Shown piece after piece: positions 1 to 12,802 of a stretch of 64,000 nt of DNA (the first letter of the stretch is position 1; each line of letters begins with the position of its first letter). The notes under the pieces were generated by a model, which was not told where the DNA came from, did no database searches, and saw only the letters and a program-made list of their open reading frames with translations. The position numbers and the translations under genes are program-made. Origin of the DNA: Odiellus spinosus (taxonomy: Eukaryota; Arthropoda; Arachnida; Opiliones; Phalangiidae); NCBI GenBank assembly GCA_963920705.1, contig OY987234.1, positions 6,645,851 through 6,709,850 on the forward strand. Direction: 5' to 3'.

Positions 1-368
1 GACAGGGAGTGAAGAAAAAAATAGCGTTTTAGGCGGGATTGTTACGCGACCAGCTTGCTAAAGAAGCCCATCTAAGAAGCGACAGCGGGGGGCCCGGTCT
101 TATTTCTGTTTTGGGAAATAACCAATTTCCTTAAGCCTTGGTCCATTTACAAATGTACAATAAAAAACAAAACCCAGACACTCAATTTAAGCGATTCTTT
201 TACTGATTGTACTCGGAAGTATTTAGTAAAGTTATAACTTGTAAAGGGATACTAGCTGAAATGAAGTATATTTTTTCTGATTCCTCGTTTAAAAATGTCC
301 AACAGAAGTTTTTTGATAATTTTTGAGAAAAGTTTTTATCTGAAGCGTGTGTTAAAATCATTTTTTCT

Positions 369-718
369 TAAAGAGATAATGCAACCTAATAACAATTTTT
401 TTCAATGATTAATTTTCGTTTAAATATGCGTAAAAAATTACAAACCTATATTAAACTAAATTTTACCAGGAAAATAGGCTTGACTAGATTCATGGAGATC
501 ACGCATTCCCCATATAAGGGCTATCGACCAAATGTCATTGGTTGATGGCCCTTATACGGGTTGTATATTCAAGAATCCAGCTAAGCCTAATTTGATGGCA
601 AGTTTAATATTTATTTCTAATTTAATATTAATTTTTAATTTTTTTACAAGTGGATTAGGCCTATTTAAACAATAAGGAATCGATAAGAAAATCGCTTGTT
701 AGTTGCATTCTCCCTTTA
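369..718. mobile_element. MITE-like foldback element, family A (fullest copy)
   Basis: About 350 bp with long imperfect inverted arms. The left end reads TAAAGAGATAATGCAACC and the right end is its near reverse complement, GTTGCATTCTCCCTTTA. The arms continue inward with matching blocks (TAGGCTTGACTAG against CTAGCTAAGCCTAA-type sequence). There is no coding capacity. Related copies lie at 10698, 27140, 52461 and 61683. The TA at both ends could be the target duplication. Non-autonomous DNA transposon status is inferred from this structure. Confidence 0.75.
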
Positions 719-1899
719 TCCAATTATTGTAATACTAGGGATAACGTCAGGTATAATTTTGAATCTCAATTTTAATTTAAGAGTATCTCGAATATAGCTA
801 AATTCGCAAAAATATATTAATTTAACTTGATTAAATCAAATTTAATAAATTTTACCAAATACTAACCATTTTTTCTTCTTTTTTTCTTTTCTAGGTAAGT
901 CAATTCTGGTTTATTTTCATAGTCAAAACGGCAATTCTTACGGCTACCGTAAGTTTGAAATTTATTTTAAAATCGTACACAGAGTATATATATATTTTAC
1001 ATCAACTCGTTTGTCGAGTCTGCTATTGCAATCGTTCCTATGATAATATGTGAAAAATATTTTCTTCGCTACATTTAGAATGAAAATTAAACCTATTTAT
1101 AACGTAATCTATATAAACGAAATAAGTTTGCGTTTTTAGCGCGGGGGTAAACTATGGCGGAGGGATACACTCGTAATAATTCCCATACCGATAAAATAGT
1201 ATATATAAATAGATTAAACTAAGAAATATCGCGAAGTGATTCGTCTGTAGTTTTCTTTATTGCCGCTCTATAGATAAGCCTCAGTTCGGGGATTTACAAG
1301 CTGGGGGCCCCTAAAATGCCTAAAACCAACACCAGGAGTTAGCGTAACGGAACGCGTATTCAACGTATCATCTTATCTTTTCGAATATTGCGTACTAGCT
1401 CACCAAAGATACTTTCCCTAGTATAAGTACCATAATACATTCGCAAAAAAAAGGTCCTTTTTCTGCAGGGGCCAGACTTGTAATAACGCCACCAGATGAC
1501 GTACAATGTTTTTTCCCTCTTCATTGACGCTCTCAGGCGTATCGGACCCAAGATATATACAGAAGTTTTGCGTTTAGTTTTCATAACGCGCAGACCTAAG
1601 ATCCATTATAACTCCTTCTTAAAAGGAATAATGAAATAGGAGATTACTTATTGTTCAAATAAATGGTCAAGTAATTAACTAGTAAAAACAATACAGATAT
1701 TGTTATTCATTTTTAACGTAAGGTACGCCTTAAGTAGGCTTAGCAATTAATGATCTAATTACCAATTATCTCTATACTTTTAATGTCGTTTGGATGAATA
1801 AAATTTCATCTTAATTTGATACCACGCTTAAATTTAGGGTCTCTTTTTACGTTAGAGTATGTTTTCTTTCGATGATGCGCGCGTATATCCCAGAAGAAG

Positions 1900-1927
1900 A
1901 AAAAAAAAAAAAAAAAAAAAAAAAAAA
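1900..1927. repeat. poly-A tract (28 A)
   Basis: An uninterrupted run of A on the plus strand. It creates a low-complexity poly-Phe frame on the minus strand, which is not a gene. Confidence 0.95.
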
Positions 1928-2818
1928 CTTTTAGAGAAGCATTTGAAAAGAAAAAATTATAAATACCGAAACTATACCCACTGTCACTTTTGACTATGGG
2001 AAAAGACATCGAAGGGCGTGTTAAGCCTTTGTTAATACTCTTAGCTATCGTTGACATTTGACTTATATATATAGGGAAATCTCCGTCTTCTTCCAGAGAC
2101 GCAAAAAGATCAGTCTCATCTTACCAACGCGACTTTGAAATGTTTCCTATATTTCCCGAGTTTCTCTCCGGGCAGATGTAGTCCTTCCATAATAGAAAGA
2201 TGAATAAGGTAGAAGCTTCCCCGTTCAGGCTTTTCGTACTATACTACAACTATATATAAAATTTCTTTATTCAGCATATCTTCGTGTAGCTATTTCGAAA
2301 TCCAGCCAAAGTGTAAGGTTGAATAGTAATTGGAGTGGAAGCTTCAGTCCTTAATATCCCCGTACTCGTTCCAACTTTCTCCCCTCACGCGAGTTATTCG
2401 TTCATTCGCTTTAGTTCCATGTACGTAGTAGAATTCAGGACCAATGACGTAAGAAGGCGCTGACACGTTCCTACGCGAATTTTCCCTCCCCGTTGAAGCG
2501 ACTGTAACTATCCTGGCGGAGACTCTAGTATACGTAGTTGATTTGGTATAGCCTAGATTTGAGTTAGCGACGACAGCTCCTACTGGTGGCCAGACGCGGG
2601 TGAATAAGAAGTTTTTCTAAAAAGTAAATATGGACTGTAGAAGAGGCAGAATTTTTATCCATATTTTTTTACTTTCAACTTTGACTACTCGTGTCTGACT
2701 AGGCTTAGTGTATAGCCGAATCATTTTTGGTTTTCAACTCAAGAAAACCTACGAGCCCTTTTTAGTTGCCTATGTATAACCAAAATAGTTTTAAAGAATC
2801 CCACGCTGTGACTTTGAC

Positions 2819-2940
2819 TTAAGCTTCGCGCCTATTGAAAAATCCAACTGATTCGGATCGAAGCTCGAGATGATGGCGCGCGCTTTCGTATTCCATAATC
2901 ATAGCCAATCAAATTGGATTTTCAGCGCGCCCGAAGCTTC
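2819..2940. mobile_element. short foldback element
   Basis: The left arm (2819-2852) begins TTAAGCTTCGCGCC. The right arm (2906-2940) ends GGCGCGCCCGAAGCTTC-like and is its imperfect reverse complement, sharing GAAAAATCCAA / TTGGATTTTC. The spacer is about 53 bp. It is probably a small MITE or MITE remnant. No coding sequence. Confidence 0.5.
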
Positions 2941-4802
2941 TATCTCTTCTTCGTATATATCTAAATCGTATTATATCACGTTGATAAAAACAGCGGCCAG
3001 CCCCGCTTGGCGCGCGGTGTGAACTTAAATTGGATTTCACCACCCTTAGTTCGCGAGGGGAAGAGATAGGAAGGTGGGTTATAAGGTGGAAGAGAAGATA
3101 GTTCCGATTGGCACCCCGTGGCACGTGTATCTCGTGTGATGTAAAAGCGCGCGCTTTTTTTATTTTATTTTTTTCCGCCAAATACGCGATGACAGGCGCG
3201 GGAGTTAGAATAAAAATAAATATGTCGCCGTCGACTCGTCTAGTTTGACGCGCGGCCCGCGCCCTCTTTGATGCCCGAAACGAAACAAAAACCAGTACTG
3301 ACATCGTATACAATTCTCTCTTAAGAAAAAGCTTTCTTCTTTCCATTCTCGCGTCCTCTAGCCCGTTAATGACCAACTAGCTTCTTTTTTCACTGTCTTT
3401 TTTGTTCGTGATAAAAAATGTAATAATGAAACGTTAGGGAAAGGAGAGGAAACTGTAGAGTGGTCCTTTAAAATTGGGCTTCGTTCTATTCCCTTTGTCA
3501 TCCCGAATGTATTTTATATATATGAAAAGGGAAACTGGATGTATAGGATAAAAAAAAATGTTTTTTCTATATTTTTGTAAAACCTAGGTGACAGTAATTG
3601 ACTGTTTCTTTCTGTATCTTGGCCTTTATTTTGGCGGCTGCCCCCGAGATAAAAAAAGCCCAGTAAATCCCTTTTCTTTCCGCCTTCCAGGGCGCTATTC
3701 AAAAACGTATAACCTCCTACTATATATAGACGCCTTAGCTGTTTTTCTTCTACAATTTTTATTTTCTTAAAAAAAATGTAGAAAAAATACAAAGTCAAAA
3801 CAAAATATAATAATGAAATTTAAAATGTGTTTTTCGTTCGGCCCGCCTTGTCAGCACCCTTCAAAAAATACGTTATAAAATCTGGCCCCCTCTTTTTTCT
3901 CAACTTCAATATTACTATTTTTTAATAGCTTAGATTTTACTTTGTGTATTATTGCGCTACATATTTTGTTTAGTCATAACAAAACTTACCCTTAAAATCT
4001 TTCTATGTTATTTTTATACTCTTATTTGAAAGCTTGCAAAATTTGCATCATAAAGTAAATACAATATGTCATAAAATTGTCAGGGCCAATTTGAACTTGC
4101 AAAGAAAGTTTTCCATTTTTCTATTTTTTTTTTTCTCAGTTTTTACCTGTTAAAAGGTTAATTTTCACCAGGTAGTTTTTCCGTGGTAGAAACTATACAA
4201 ATTTCGCAGCAAAAACATATTTTTTCTGCGAATATTGCTTGTGAAAATTAGCCTTAACGGTATGTATAAAATCGTATTCGAAAGTTTTAAGTTTACGCCT
4301 GTAAAAGTGTTCGGTGCCATATAGCGTCGAAGTACTGCCGGTAAACTACTCTGCCCCTTCGGAGACTATTTCAACCTGTTATCTTTTTTTCGGTCTCGTG
4401 ATTGGATTAAGCGTACAAAATGTTTTAATAACGTGAATGCTTACGATTTGATTGGCTCTGCTAGTTTTTAAAAATATTATTCACGTAATAAAAACCTGTA
4501 TAACTTTCGAAAATTCTATTAACATTCTTACCGATCAATATTAAAAAAATTCTAAATATATTAATTTATATTTTAACTATAATATTATAATTAGTTTTAA
4601 CAAGGAGCGTATGTAGGAAAATATTAATTATATTTATGCCTATATATATTTTAATTCAATTCATATCTATTGTAATAAACAGTTCGATAATTTCTAAAAC
4701 CACGAAAACTTAAATTTAACTGCCCATTCTAAAATTTTCTAATAATTCCATAGAAAATGGCCGAATATTTGTTTTTAGTACGTTTGTACTACTAGCTTTA
4801 GT

Positions 4803-4862
4803 TTAGGCGGATTAATACATAATGTTAACTCGTATAGAAAGAAAATAGTACCTGCAAATTTC
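4803..4862 (+). repeat. dispersed repeat, family E
   Basis: Begins TTTAGGCGGATTAATAC and continues through ATGTTAACTCGTA, GAAAGAAAATAGTACC and CAAATTTCTC. Similar stretches are at 12741-12802 and 62573-62632, and the start of the unit is inverted at 32762-32790. It is interspersed and therefore probably a transposon fragment of unknown class. Confidence 0.55.
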
Positions 4863-6667
4863 TCTCGAATGGGACAAATGTAGTTAAAAATTAAAGAGGA
4901 CTTTTAATATCATCATTCCAATTTTGTAACGAGGACCTTTATTTTAAGTATAAGACTTAAAAATGGAAACGCGCGATGACCCCGGGTGTAAAATTCTTCG
5001 ACAATAACCGCCGTTTTATTTTTGAAAAGAGAGAGAGCTTGTTTTATCCTCGCCTATTGAATTTCAACTTTTAAGGACCCTGGCGCGGGTCACTGCGGGA
5101 ATTACGCCTTAGGTTTCGCGCCAATTTAAAAAGATTTTACGCGGATGTTCCGGCGAGCTCGTAAAATTCCTTCCTCGCCTTCTTTCCATCAAAGATCGCG
5201 TTTTAAAGGGAGAGTGAACGGGGTGGAGGAATCTAAAAATGAAATTCCTTAACTAGAACTAGCAATGGTTGGGTGACGCCAACTAAAGAATATTTCAATC
5301 AGTGGCCCTTAAATCGACTCAAAGAGGCCCGGAAATTGTAGTTATTGACCCTCCCCCCCCCCCGGAAGTAACTTATTCGAGTCAAATTCTGGGTTTCGTA
5401 TAGAGATTTTAAGGTGGGCTAACAATTGAGATAAAAATTAGAGAAAAGTGAAAAATAGTAATTATAAATATTTAGTTATTAAAAGCATGTGTATTTTGGG
5501 AACGTAAACGTGTACGTCAAACGTGATACATTGGTTGAAATTATTGAAAAGAGTAAGAAGAAACTAAAAATCATGTTAATTTTGTAGAAGTCAGTTTTTT
5601 TTAACAAGAATTAAGAGCGAGTTATTAAAAGCTTTCTAGATTAAGCAATTTTTTGATTTTACATTTCACTTTCCCTTTAATTTGACATTCTCTGTGGACA
5701 TAATATTATATGTTCTTGTCAACCGACGCGTATGTTTACTTAAAAGACCCTTTACAATGTCGATAATTTTCCTGAGCTTGGCTAGACATTGTCATAGTTC
5801 ATATCATACGCTGTTTACAATTAAGAAAATATTACGGCGGAAGAATACGTAATGTTTAACATCATAAGGATGAAAATTATGGTAGTAAGCCGTAGAGTTT
5901 TTCATTTTTAAAATAAAAATACTCGGGTTTCGCGAAGGGAAACCTAGAACTGCCATAATTTATGACCGTTTTCCCAGTTCTAAGTCACTAGGTATAGGAT
6001 GATATTAATTTTTCATTCTGAATTTAAACCTCAATTGAATCTATTCGAATACGTAAAATTTTCATTCGTTTTTACTTCGTACGTGGTAAAAATTCAAGTT
6101 GAAATAAAGTATGTTTTAAATATATAATTTTACAATATATTTTTGCAGCGCGTTTGAAGCTAAGCTACCGGTTTTTCTCTTAGACTTTTTCTTAGTCTAA
6201 TAATGGGGGATTTATATATACAGCTTTGAGCTTGCTACCAATTCAATATGAAATAATATATTAGACAAGAGAGGTGGTTTAGGGGTAGGGGAGATGTAGT
6301 TAAACCATAGTACCACCAGATTACATAACAGTTTCTATATTTTAATGTATTCGTGTTTTTCCCTGTAATATTACTTCAGTGTTTTAGAGTTTAAATCCAC
6401 ATTATGTTTAACTTTATTTTCGTTAATAGTATTACCACGAATATTGCGTAAGTTACGACATATTTTATTGGCTGCTTTTCTCGGAAGTCTAGGAGGGAGG
6501 AAAGAATAGGTTTAGGGTATCCTCCACCCCAAGCCCGTTGTTTTACGAGTTATTCTCGACTGCCTTTTTCGACTTTTATGATTTATTTTCTAGTAAATGT
6601 TCCAGTCTAGCGCGTTTCGGTTTTCTCCACACCATCCACTTATTATTGTAAGTAATATTTTCGCCTT

Positions 6668-6780
6668 CAATTTACAGTATAGATACGAAACTAAGCTCTA
6701 GCCATACTTAATGTTAAATATTTCCTAAGGAAAAACGGAAGAACTTAGCTTCGTATTCATTGTAAACTGAAATTGAAATT
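6668..6780. mobile_element. short foldback element
   Basis: The left arm carries AATTTACAGTATAGATACGA and then AACTAAGCTC. The right arm carries GAACTTAGCTTCGTATTCAT and then TGTAAACTG, its imperfect reverse complement. The motif AGCTTCGTA recurs near 12490 and a similar one near 43940, suggesting a dispersed family. Confidence 0.45.
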
Positions 6781-9604
6781 ATCTTCGGGTGAATCACTTT
6801 TAAATTGCATCTAGTTCAAAGGCGTATCCAACCCCTTGTATCGATAAGCGCGTAATGAAAGCTTGGACTGGTTTTGATTGAAGTTGATCTCAGTTAGAGT
6901 TATCATCGAAAGCTAAACCCTAAAGATATTGTTTCAGCATATAGGCTTAGATTTAAAGAAGAATAGGTTGTCGAGCGCTGAAATCTGAGACTGAAACGGA
7001 TGGGACTATTGGGTTATACGCCTTGTTCGAAATTAGTTGACACGGACTATTTCCATCTCTATTCTAATTTAGCATGGTATATCAATCCGCCCATTATTTC
7101 CTGATTACGCCAAGAGGGTCTGTCAATTTTTTTCATTTTTCTCGTGCATGGCGCGCGCTATATCTCGGGAGCTTATAATCGTATATTAGGTTGGTCTCGC
7201 CCTCATACTCTCTCGCGAGTGGTAAAGGTATTAAAATGGATTTATGCTCGAGCTCGGACGGACGGACGGACGCTTTTATAGGCGCCAACCGATGATAAGA
7301 TGAATTATTGTTTTTCAGTTCCACTTTGCGCGCGCTTCGCGTGTCCGACTCGTTACTGTTAATAAAGATACGTTGTTGGGGAAACGAATTAATATTTTAT
7401 CCAGCCTTTCCCTTTATTAAACATCTCGCGGCGAATGAGTTACGTTGTTAAGAGTGAGTTTTCCGCGCGTGAGTTGCTATACGGACTTCCTTCGTTTAAT
7501 TTCTAATCTTATTGAAATTAATATGGAACGTAGTTTCGTACACATAGAATACTCTTAGTGATTATAAATATTTCTCGCGCTGGGGTTTTGTTCCGTATTT
7601 ATGAGTTAATGAAGTAATATAAGGGGGAAAGGGAAAACCCTGGTCTCGTAAGGTATCCACGAAGGTTTAGTACCTATTAACCCAATCGTATTAAATATAG
7701 TTAAATTTTTCCGTCGCGAAGGGCAAATGTAAAAAATATCAAATATATTTACGAAGTAACTGCCACTATTTTAATTCCCCATCTAGGAAAATAAGTTAAA
7801 ATATTAAACTGTCCTATTCCCCTTCTTCGTAAGTAATTAATTTTATTATCCAACGCTCCTCCATTAAAAGCTTTAATTTTCTACTCAAGGTTTGTTCATC
7901 GGCGGAATTATTTGAATAAGTTATATTTAGCTGGTTATATTTCTAGCGCGCGTTACTTTCGGGTACGAACAAAGTTTAAATCCAGTTTGGAAACTTTTAA
8001 CTCGCCGACGAAATTTAATATTTAACGTTAGGAAGCGAAATCGCGTAAGAAATAATCAATTTTGTTTCAATTTTGAAATAAGTTTTAATCCCCACGTAAA
8101 ACCCTCTATTTAGGTTTTTCTACGCTTAATTTAAGTTACTTTCTAAGGCTGTAACGTACTTTCCGCGAAAGTTTTTAAATAGTCTCTTATTTTTCATGCC
8201 AAAAATAAACTCTCGAGACTCCATTAAAATCTAGCCAATCCGGTGTAAGCTCAAAAACATTTTTCAAGTAAACTCGAAGCTGTATAAACATTTCCAATCG
8301 CTCTTAAGTTCAATTTTACTCTTATCTATTCTTAACCTTCGAGAAAAAAACCTAGCTTTTAAAGGATGATATCATCCGTAGTGCGAAATAAAAATAACAT
8401 TTTGTCAATGAGGAAGCTCAATGGTATATGCTTTAAACATTTCCTCTAGCGGATAAACCGCGCGACTAATATGAACTCAATAGGGTGTCCGAGTCAACCG
8501 CTAGGAAGTGGTGTTACAGTTGTCACCTTGAAGTTTCCCTAGTTATCATTGTTTAAGGTTTTAATAATCCCCCTTTTTTCCCCCACTGCCTTGTTTATTT
8601 TTAGGCCTTTGTAAATCTTTTAAAGTGTCGATGTAAACAAACGTCAGATCGTTTATGATTCAGCCGCCATGATTGATTGTTGACGCGATCTTACAGCTAA
8701 AAGTTAAAGTAAATTTAAAGGGATAATGCAACGTATATTGAAAGATTCCCTTTCGTGACTCTATAGGTTCAATACCGTTAGATTAAATAATGACTTAATA
8801 TTACGAAACAAATTGCGTTTTAGCGCTCCCCCCTCCCTTTAATTTGAAGAATGGGCGTCGGAAGTTATTTTTAAGTGGGTGGCTGAACAACTTGGTGAAG
8901 GCAAAATTATGGGAATCCGTTACCCCAGGTCCCACGGTTGAAGGGGGGGGGGGGCGGGGGGTTGAGCCGAGAGTTGAGCCCACCCTGCCAACCCCCTCCC
9001 GAAGCCCCTGAATAATTATTTTGATAGTAAATCGACCTTATAAATGGAATTTCTCCGAAATTTCCGAAGAAATTGTACCATTGAGACTAGAATCAGTGCG
9101 AACGAGGCTTGTATACTGTTTACGAGGTTAAGTATAGATACTAGGAATCAACTCCTGAATTGCGTAAACGGGAATTAAGGACCGGTCCACGTCTAGTTTC
9201 CAAATGACTATTTACAAAGATAAGAGTTCCCCCATTTTACACCCTTATGTAGTTACAATTTTAGAAGGCTTTAAATTATCGTATTAAAACGTGTTATTTG
9301 ATGCGGATTAAGATCCGTATTAAGTTTGGTAACGAGTTTATATATAGGCTTAGTACATAATTTCATACTAAGTTGACAATGAGCGAAACACTACACCCTG
9401 ACTAACAAATCATGAAGATTATACTTAGAATAGCTTTCTATACGTTGTATACTAAATTTATCGGATAAGAGGTAGGGATTGGTCAATCGCTTATTTTATT
9501 AAACTTCGTATATAATTCGTCCAATGTATTAGTCGCGAGAGGCTGGATGGTTATAGGGAAAATAATTTGTGTGATCAGAAGCCTATGTATATCTAACTTA
9601 ATAT

Positions 9605-9690
9605 AACAAAACCTGGCCGGGTTTATAAGGGTCCTCTAACGGCAAATGTATGGTAACACACAAAATCACGTGCGTGACTGATATGGATAT
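9605..9690 (-). mobile_element. fragment of foldback family B (CCTCTAACGGC)
   Basis: Contains TCCTCTAACGGCAAATG, the reverse complement of CATTTGCCGTTAGAGGA-type ends seen at 49634 and 55378, and related to the full foldback at 46835-47090. Only one arm is clear here. Confidence 0.4.
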
Positions 9691-10697
9691 AGAGAATATA
9701 GGCACACGCGAAGGGGTTTTTGATAAGACGTAAGCGCCCCCCCCCCCCCCAATAAAAAACATTTAAGCAAAGGCTCAACGCATTTTCATAATTTATCCAG
9801 ACTTTAAAAAATTACAGGTATCTATCGTAAAATACTCAACTATTCGTGTTCACTACGATTACAAAATTAATCAAATATATAAACTAGAATTTTACTGACC
9901 TTATTTTTAAGATTATGATTATGAGCAAATGTGCATGAGAGCCTTTTCGCTTTGTAGGCTGTTCGGAGCGTATCGATTTACCCATTTTAGCCTTTTTCCC
10001 GCAATTCCTAGAAACCCTAAAAATATTCCCTGTTTTCAAAAAGATTTTTTAAAATAAGAGGTTTTGAAATATTTTCGGTCTCTTATACCGTTTCGAATTT
10101 TTTGGTTATTAAATAATACTTCGAGTAACTCACTCGCTTCTGGTATATGTTATTCTAGCCGATATCTTTATTTAACTGCCTTTGGCTCTATTGCTTTATA
10201 CCAGAGACTCGGAAGTCAAATGGTGTTTGTTATTTTCTAATCTTGGGTCGGTCGCGAGACCGGATGTTAAAATGCAAATTATCTTTCGGACGTCGCTATT
10301 GCGTGGGGGTTAAACTTACGTTTCAAAAATTTGAAAGCACGTCCTTTAGAATAATTTTGGTCCGAAGAAGATTTTCCCCTTAGATTTTGTTTGTTGACTT
10401 AATTATTATTAACGCGTGTTTACGGATTATTCCGAGATTTTCGGTTCTATTTTACGCGCGAGAGTCCTATTAAATATAAATAAAGTTAAAAGGCGAAATA
10501 GTAGCGCGCCCGTGTTCAATGTAATATTTTAATTAAAAGTTTAGGAATCATTTTTAAAGAGATTGTGTAAGATTTTAATTGTTTTTACGAGGCATATATG
10601 GAACGTTATTAATAATTATGTGGTTAATTATAGTTACAGCCGGGTTCAGCAAACGAATGTAATTTTTACGTGTATGTGGAGTTTATTCATTTCACAT

Positions 10698-10911
10698 TAA
10701 AGGGAGAATGTAACCTAACAACAAATGATTCTTTATTGATTTTTTTATATTATGAATAGGCCTAGTCCACCAATAAAACGTTTACAGACAAATAATAACC
10801 TGAAATGAATTTAAAACTTATTCGGAAAATAGGCTTAGCTGGATTAAGTCCATTTAAACGATAAAGGATCGATAAAAAATCAAGTTTCATACGGTTGCAT
10901 TCTTCCTTTTA
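10698..10911. mobile_element. MITE-like foldback element, family A
   Basis: Starts TAAAGGGAGAATGTAACC and ends GGTTGCATTCTTCCTTTTA. Interior matches to the 369-718 copy include TAGGCCTAGTCCAC, AATTTAAAACTT and AAAATAGGCTTAGCTGGATT. It is 214 bp long, with a shortened centre relative to the 350-bp copy. Confidence 0.7.
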
Positions 10912-11439
10912 GGGCTTGTTTAATAAATGGAAAGTGAGGAGTCAAATGAAGTAATATATTTTATCGATTCAAAATGTGCCGAAAGTTATTCGAGAGTTGT
11001 ATTCAGCGCTCGCGAAATATTCCTAAAATAAGTGGGTTAACGTGATTTATTCTAAAACATTTATTGTTTGAGTGATTTTAAAAAATCATTAGATATGAGT
11101 AAATACCAAATATGTGGGTCTCGATTCCTATATTATGAGAGATTTAAACGAAGTCGTTCTGTGTTAAGCTAGATTTGCGAGGTCGAATTTGGGCTCGCGT
11201 GGTGCGGTGGTGTAGGCAATTAAGGCCAACTAGGGTTTAAGTATATATTCTTTCTCTCTCTGGAAGATGAATCAATCATCGGATTTTAACGCGATTCGCG
11301 TCCGCCTCATTGTTTCTAAGTCAAAGGTTATATACGAAACAAAACATTCAATCAATCTGGATGGTATATAATATATACCCCCTTATTATCCCGCAGTCGA
11401 TGAGGAAATCCACTATAATAAAGATATAACGGAAACATT

Positions 11440-11735
11440 ATCGGATATTTAATATTTATTTATATGACATTCATTATTTAAATTATTTTTTAATCAAACC
11501 TCTATTATTTATTTACACATTTAATCTAAATTTAATTAATTAGTTACATATTTATTTTAATTATATTTTTAATTTGTATTCAGTTATTTTTAGTTATATA
11601 CATTTATTTTGAATAATTTATATTCATTTAATTTTTTATTTTTTATTATTTTTAATCATTTACATATAATTTTTTTATTTTTTATTATTTTTAATCATTT
11701 ACATATTCTTTAATTTACATATAATAATTTTATTC
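11440..11735. repeat. AT-rich low-complexity block
   Basis: Almost entirely A and T, with repeated TTTTTATTTTTTATTATTTT and AATCATTTACATAT strings. It leads directly into the 28-bp tandem array. No gene signal. Confidence 0.7.
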
Positions 11736-11985
11736 ATTCATTCATTTAAATATAATTTAAACTATTCATTCATTTAAATATAATTTAAACTATTCATTCA
11801 TTTAAATATAATTTAAATTATTCATTCATTTAAATATAATTTAAATTATTCATTCATTTAAATATAATTTAAATTATTCATTCATTTAAATATAATTTAA
11901 ATTATTCATTCATTTAAATATAATTTAAATTATTCATTCATTTAAATATAATTTAAATTATTCATTCATTTATATATAATATTTA
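11732..11985. repeat. 28-bp tandem array, about 9 copies
   Basis: The unit is ATTCATTCATTTAAATATAA followed by TTTAAATT. Unit starts at 11764, 11792, 11820, 11848, 11876, 11904, 11932 and 11960 give an exact 28-bp period. The first unit has an extra ATTC, and the last degrades into TATATATAAT. Neighbouring copies are nearly identical, so the array is recently expanded or homogenised. Confidence 0.95.
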
Positions 11986-12740
11986 TAACCATTTATTAAC
12001 AAATAATATTTTTAATTTACGCATATTAGTTCTAAATTCAAATAATGGATCACTAGCTATTTTGGCTTTTATAATTTGGGTCTTTTGAATTCTTACTATA
12101 ACTTTATCTTTATACATCGAACTTAATAATTTGAATAATAACTCGAAAACTCGTTTATTATTAAATCACGTGTTATTCCAAACTGGTTGAAAATGTGAAG
12201 ATGGAATGGTGTTAAGAAAAGGGGGTTGGGGTGTTGGGAGCTATTTACTTCCGTGATTTTTATCCGTTACGTGTTAAGTCTTATCCAACGCCATTATAAA
12301 GGATCAAAATATAATGAAGTCGTTTTTTAAGACGCGCGGCGCGTAGGAGATTCCATTTCATGATAAGGAGAAGAAAATATCTCGTGAAGAGATTACCTAG
12401 GCAATTCCACCTTGAATCTGGTTCGTGTTGGGAGCTAGCAATACCCTTTATCTCTATGATTCGTTTATAAACGAGAGATAAAGGACAAGCTTAGCTTCGT
12501 ACACGGTATTAATTCAAGTTGAAATCAACGATATCGGAAAGATGCTTATTTTAAGGCGTATTGACTATATAATGGGCATTTTGAAATGTCTATGACGCGC
12601 TATCTTTATAAGAATACGTCGACTTTTAACGTAAAACAGGAAGCAATTCCTCCCTATCTTGTAAGACTTTAACGAATATTATCTTGACTATGATAAGCCT
12701 TGGCAATTCAAAATGAATTGATAATATTACCAACTATGTT

Positions 12741-12802
12741 AGGCGGATTGATACCTAATATTTAACCTCGTACTGAAAAAAAAGTCAGTACCAACTAATA
12801 TT
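12741..12802 (+). repeat. dispersed repeat, family E
   Basis: TAGGCGGATTGATACCTAAT followed by TTAACCTCGTA and AAAGTCAGTACC, matching the unit at 4803 and 62573 in the same order. Confidence 0.5.

Noticed and set aside
2909..3376. 155-codon open frame on the minus strand
   Set aside because: Arg/Ser-rich sequence with no family motif in a CpG-rich patch. It overlaps the foldback at 2819-2940.
8717..8740. AAAGGGATAATGCAACG as another family A MITE copy
   Set aside because: Only the terminal words match and no right end or interior similarity follows. At most it is a solo end.
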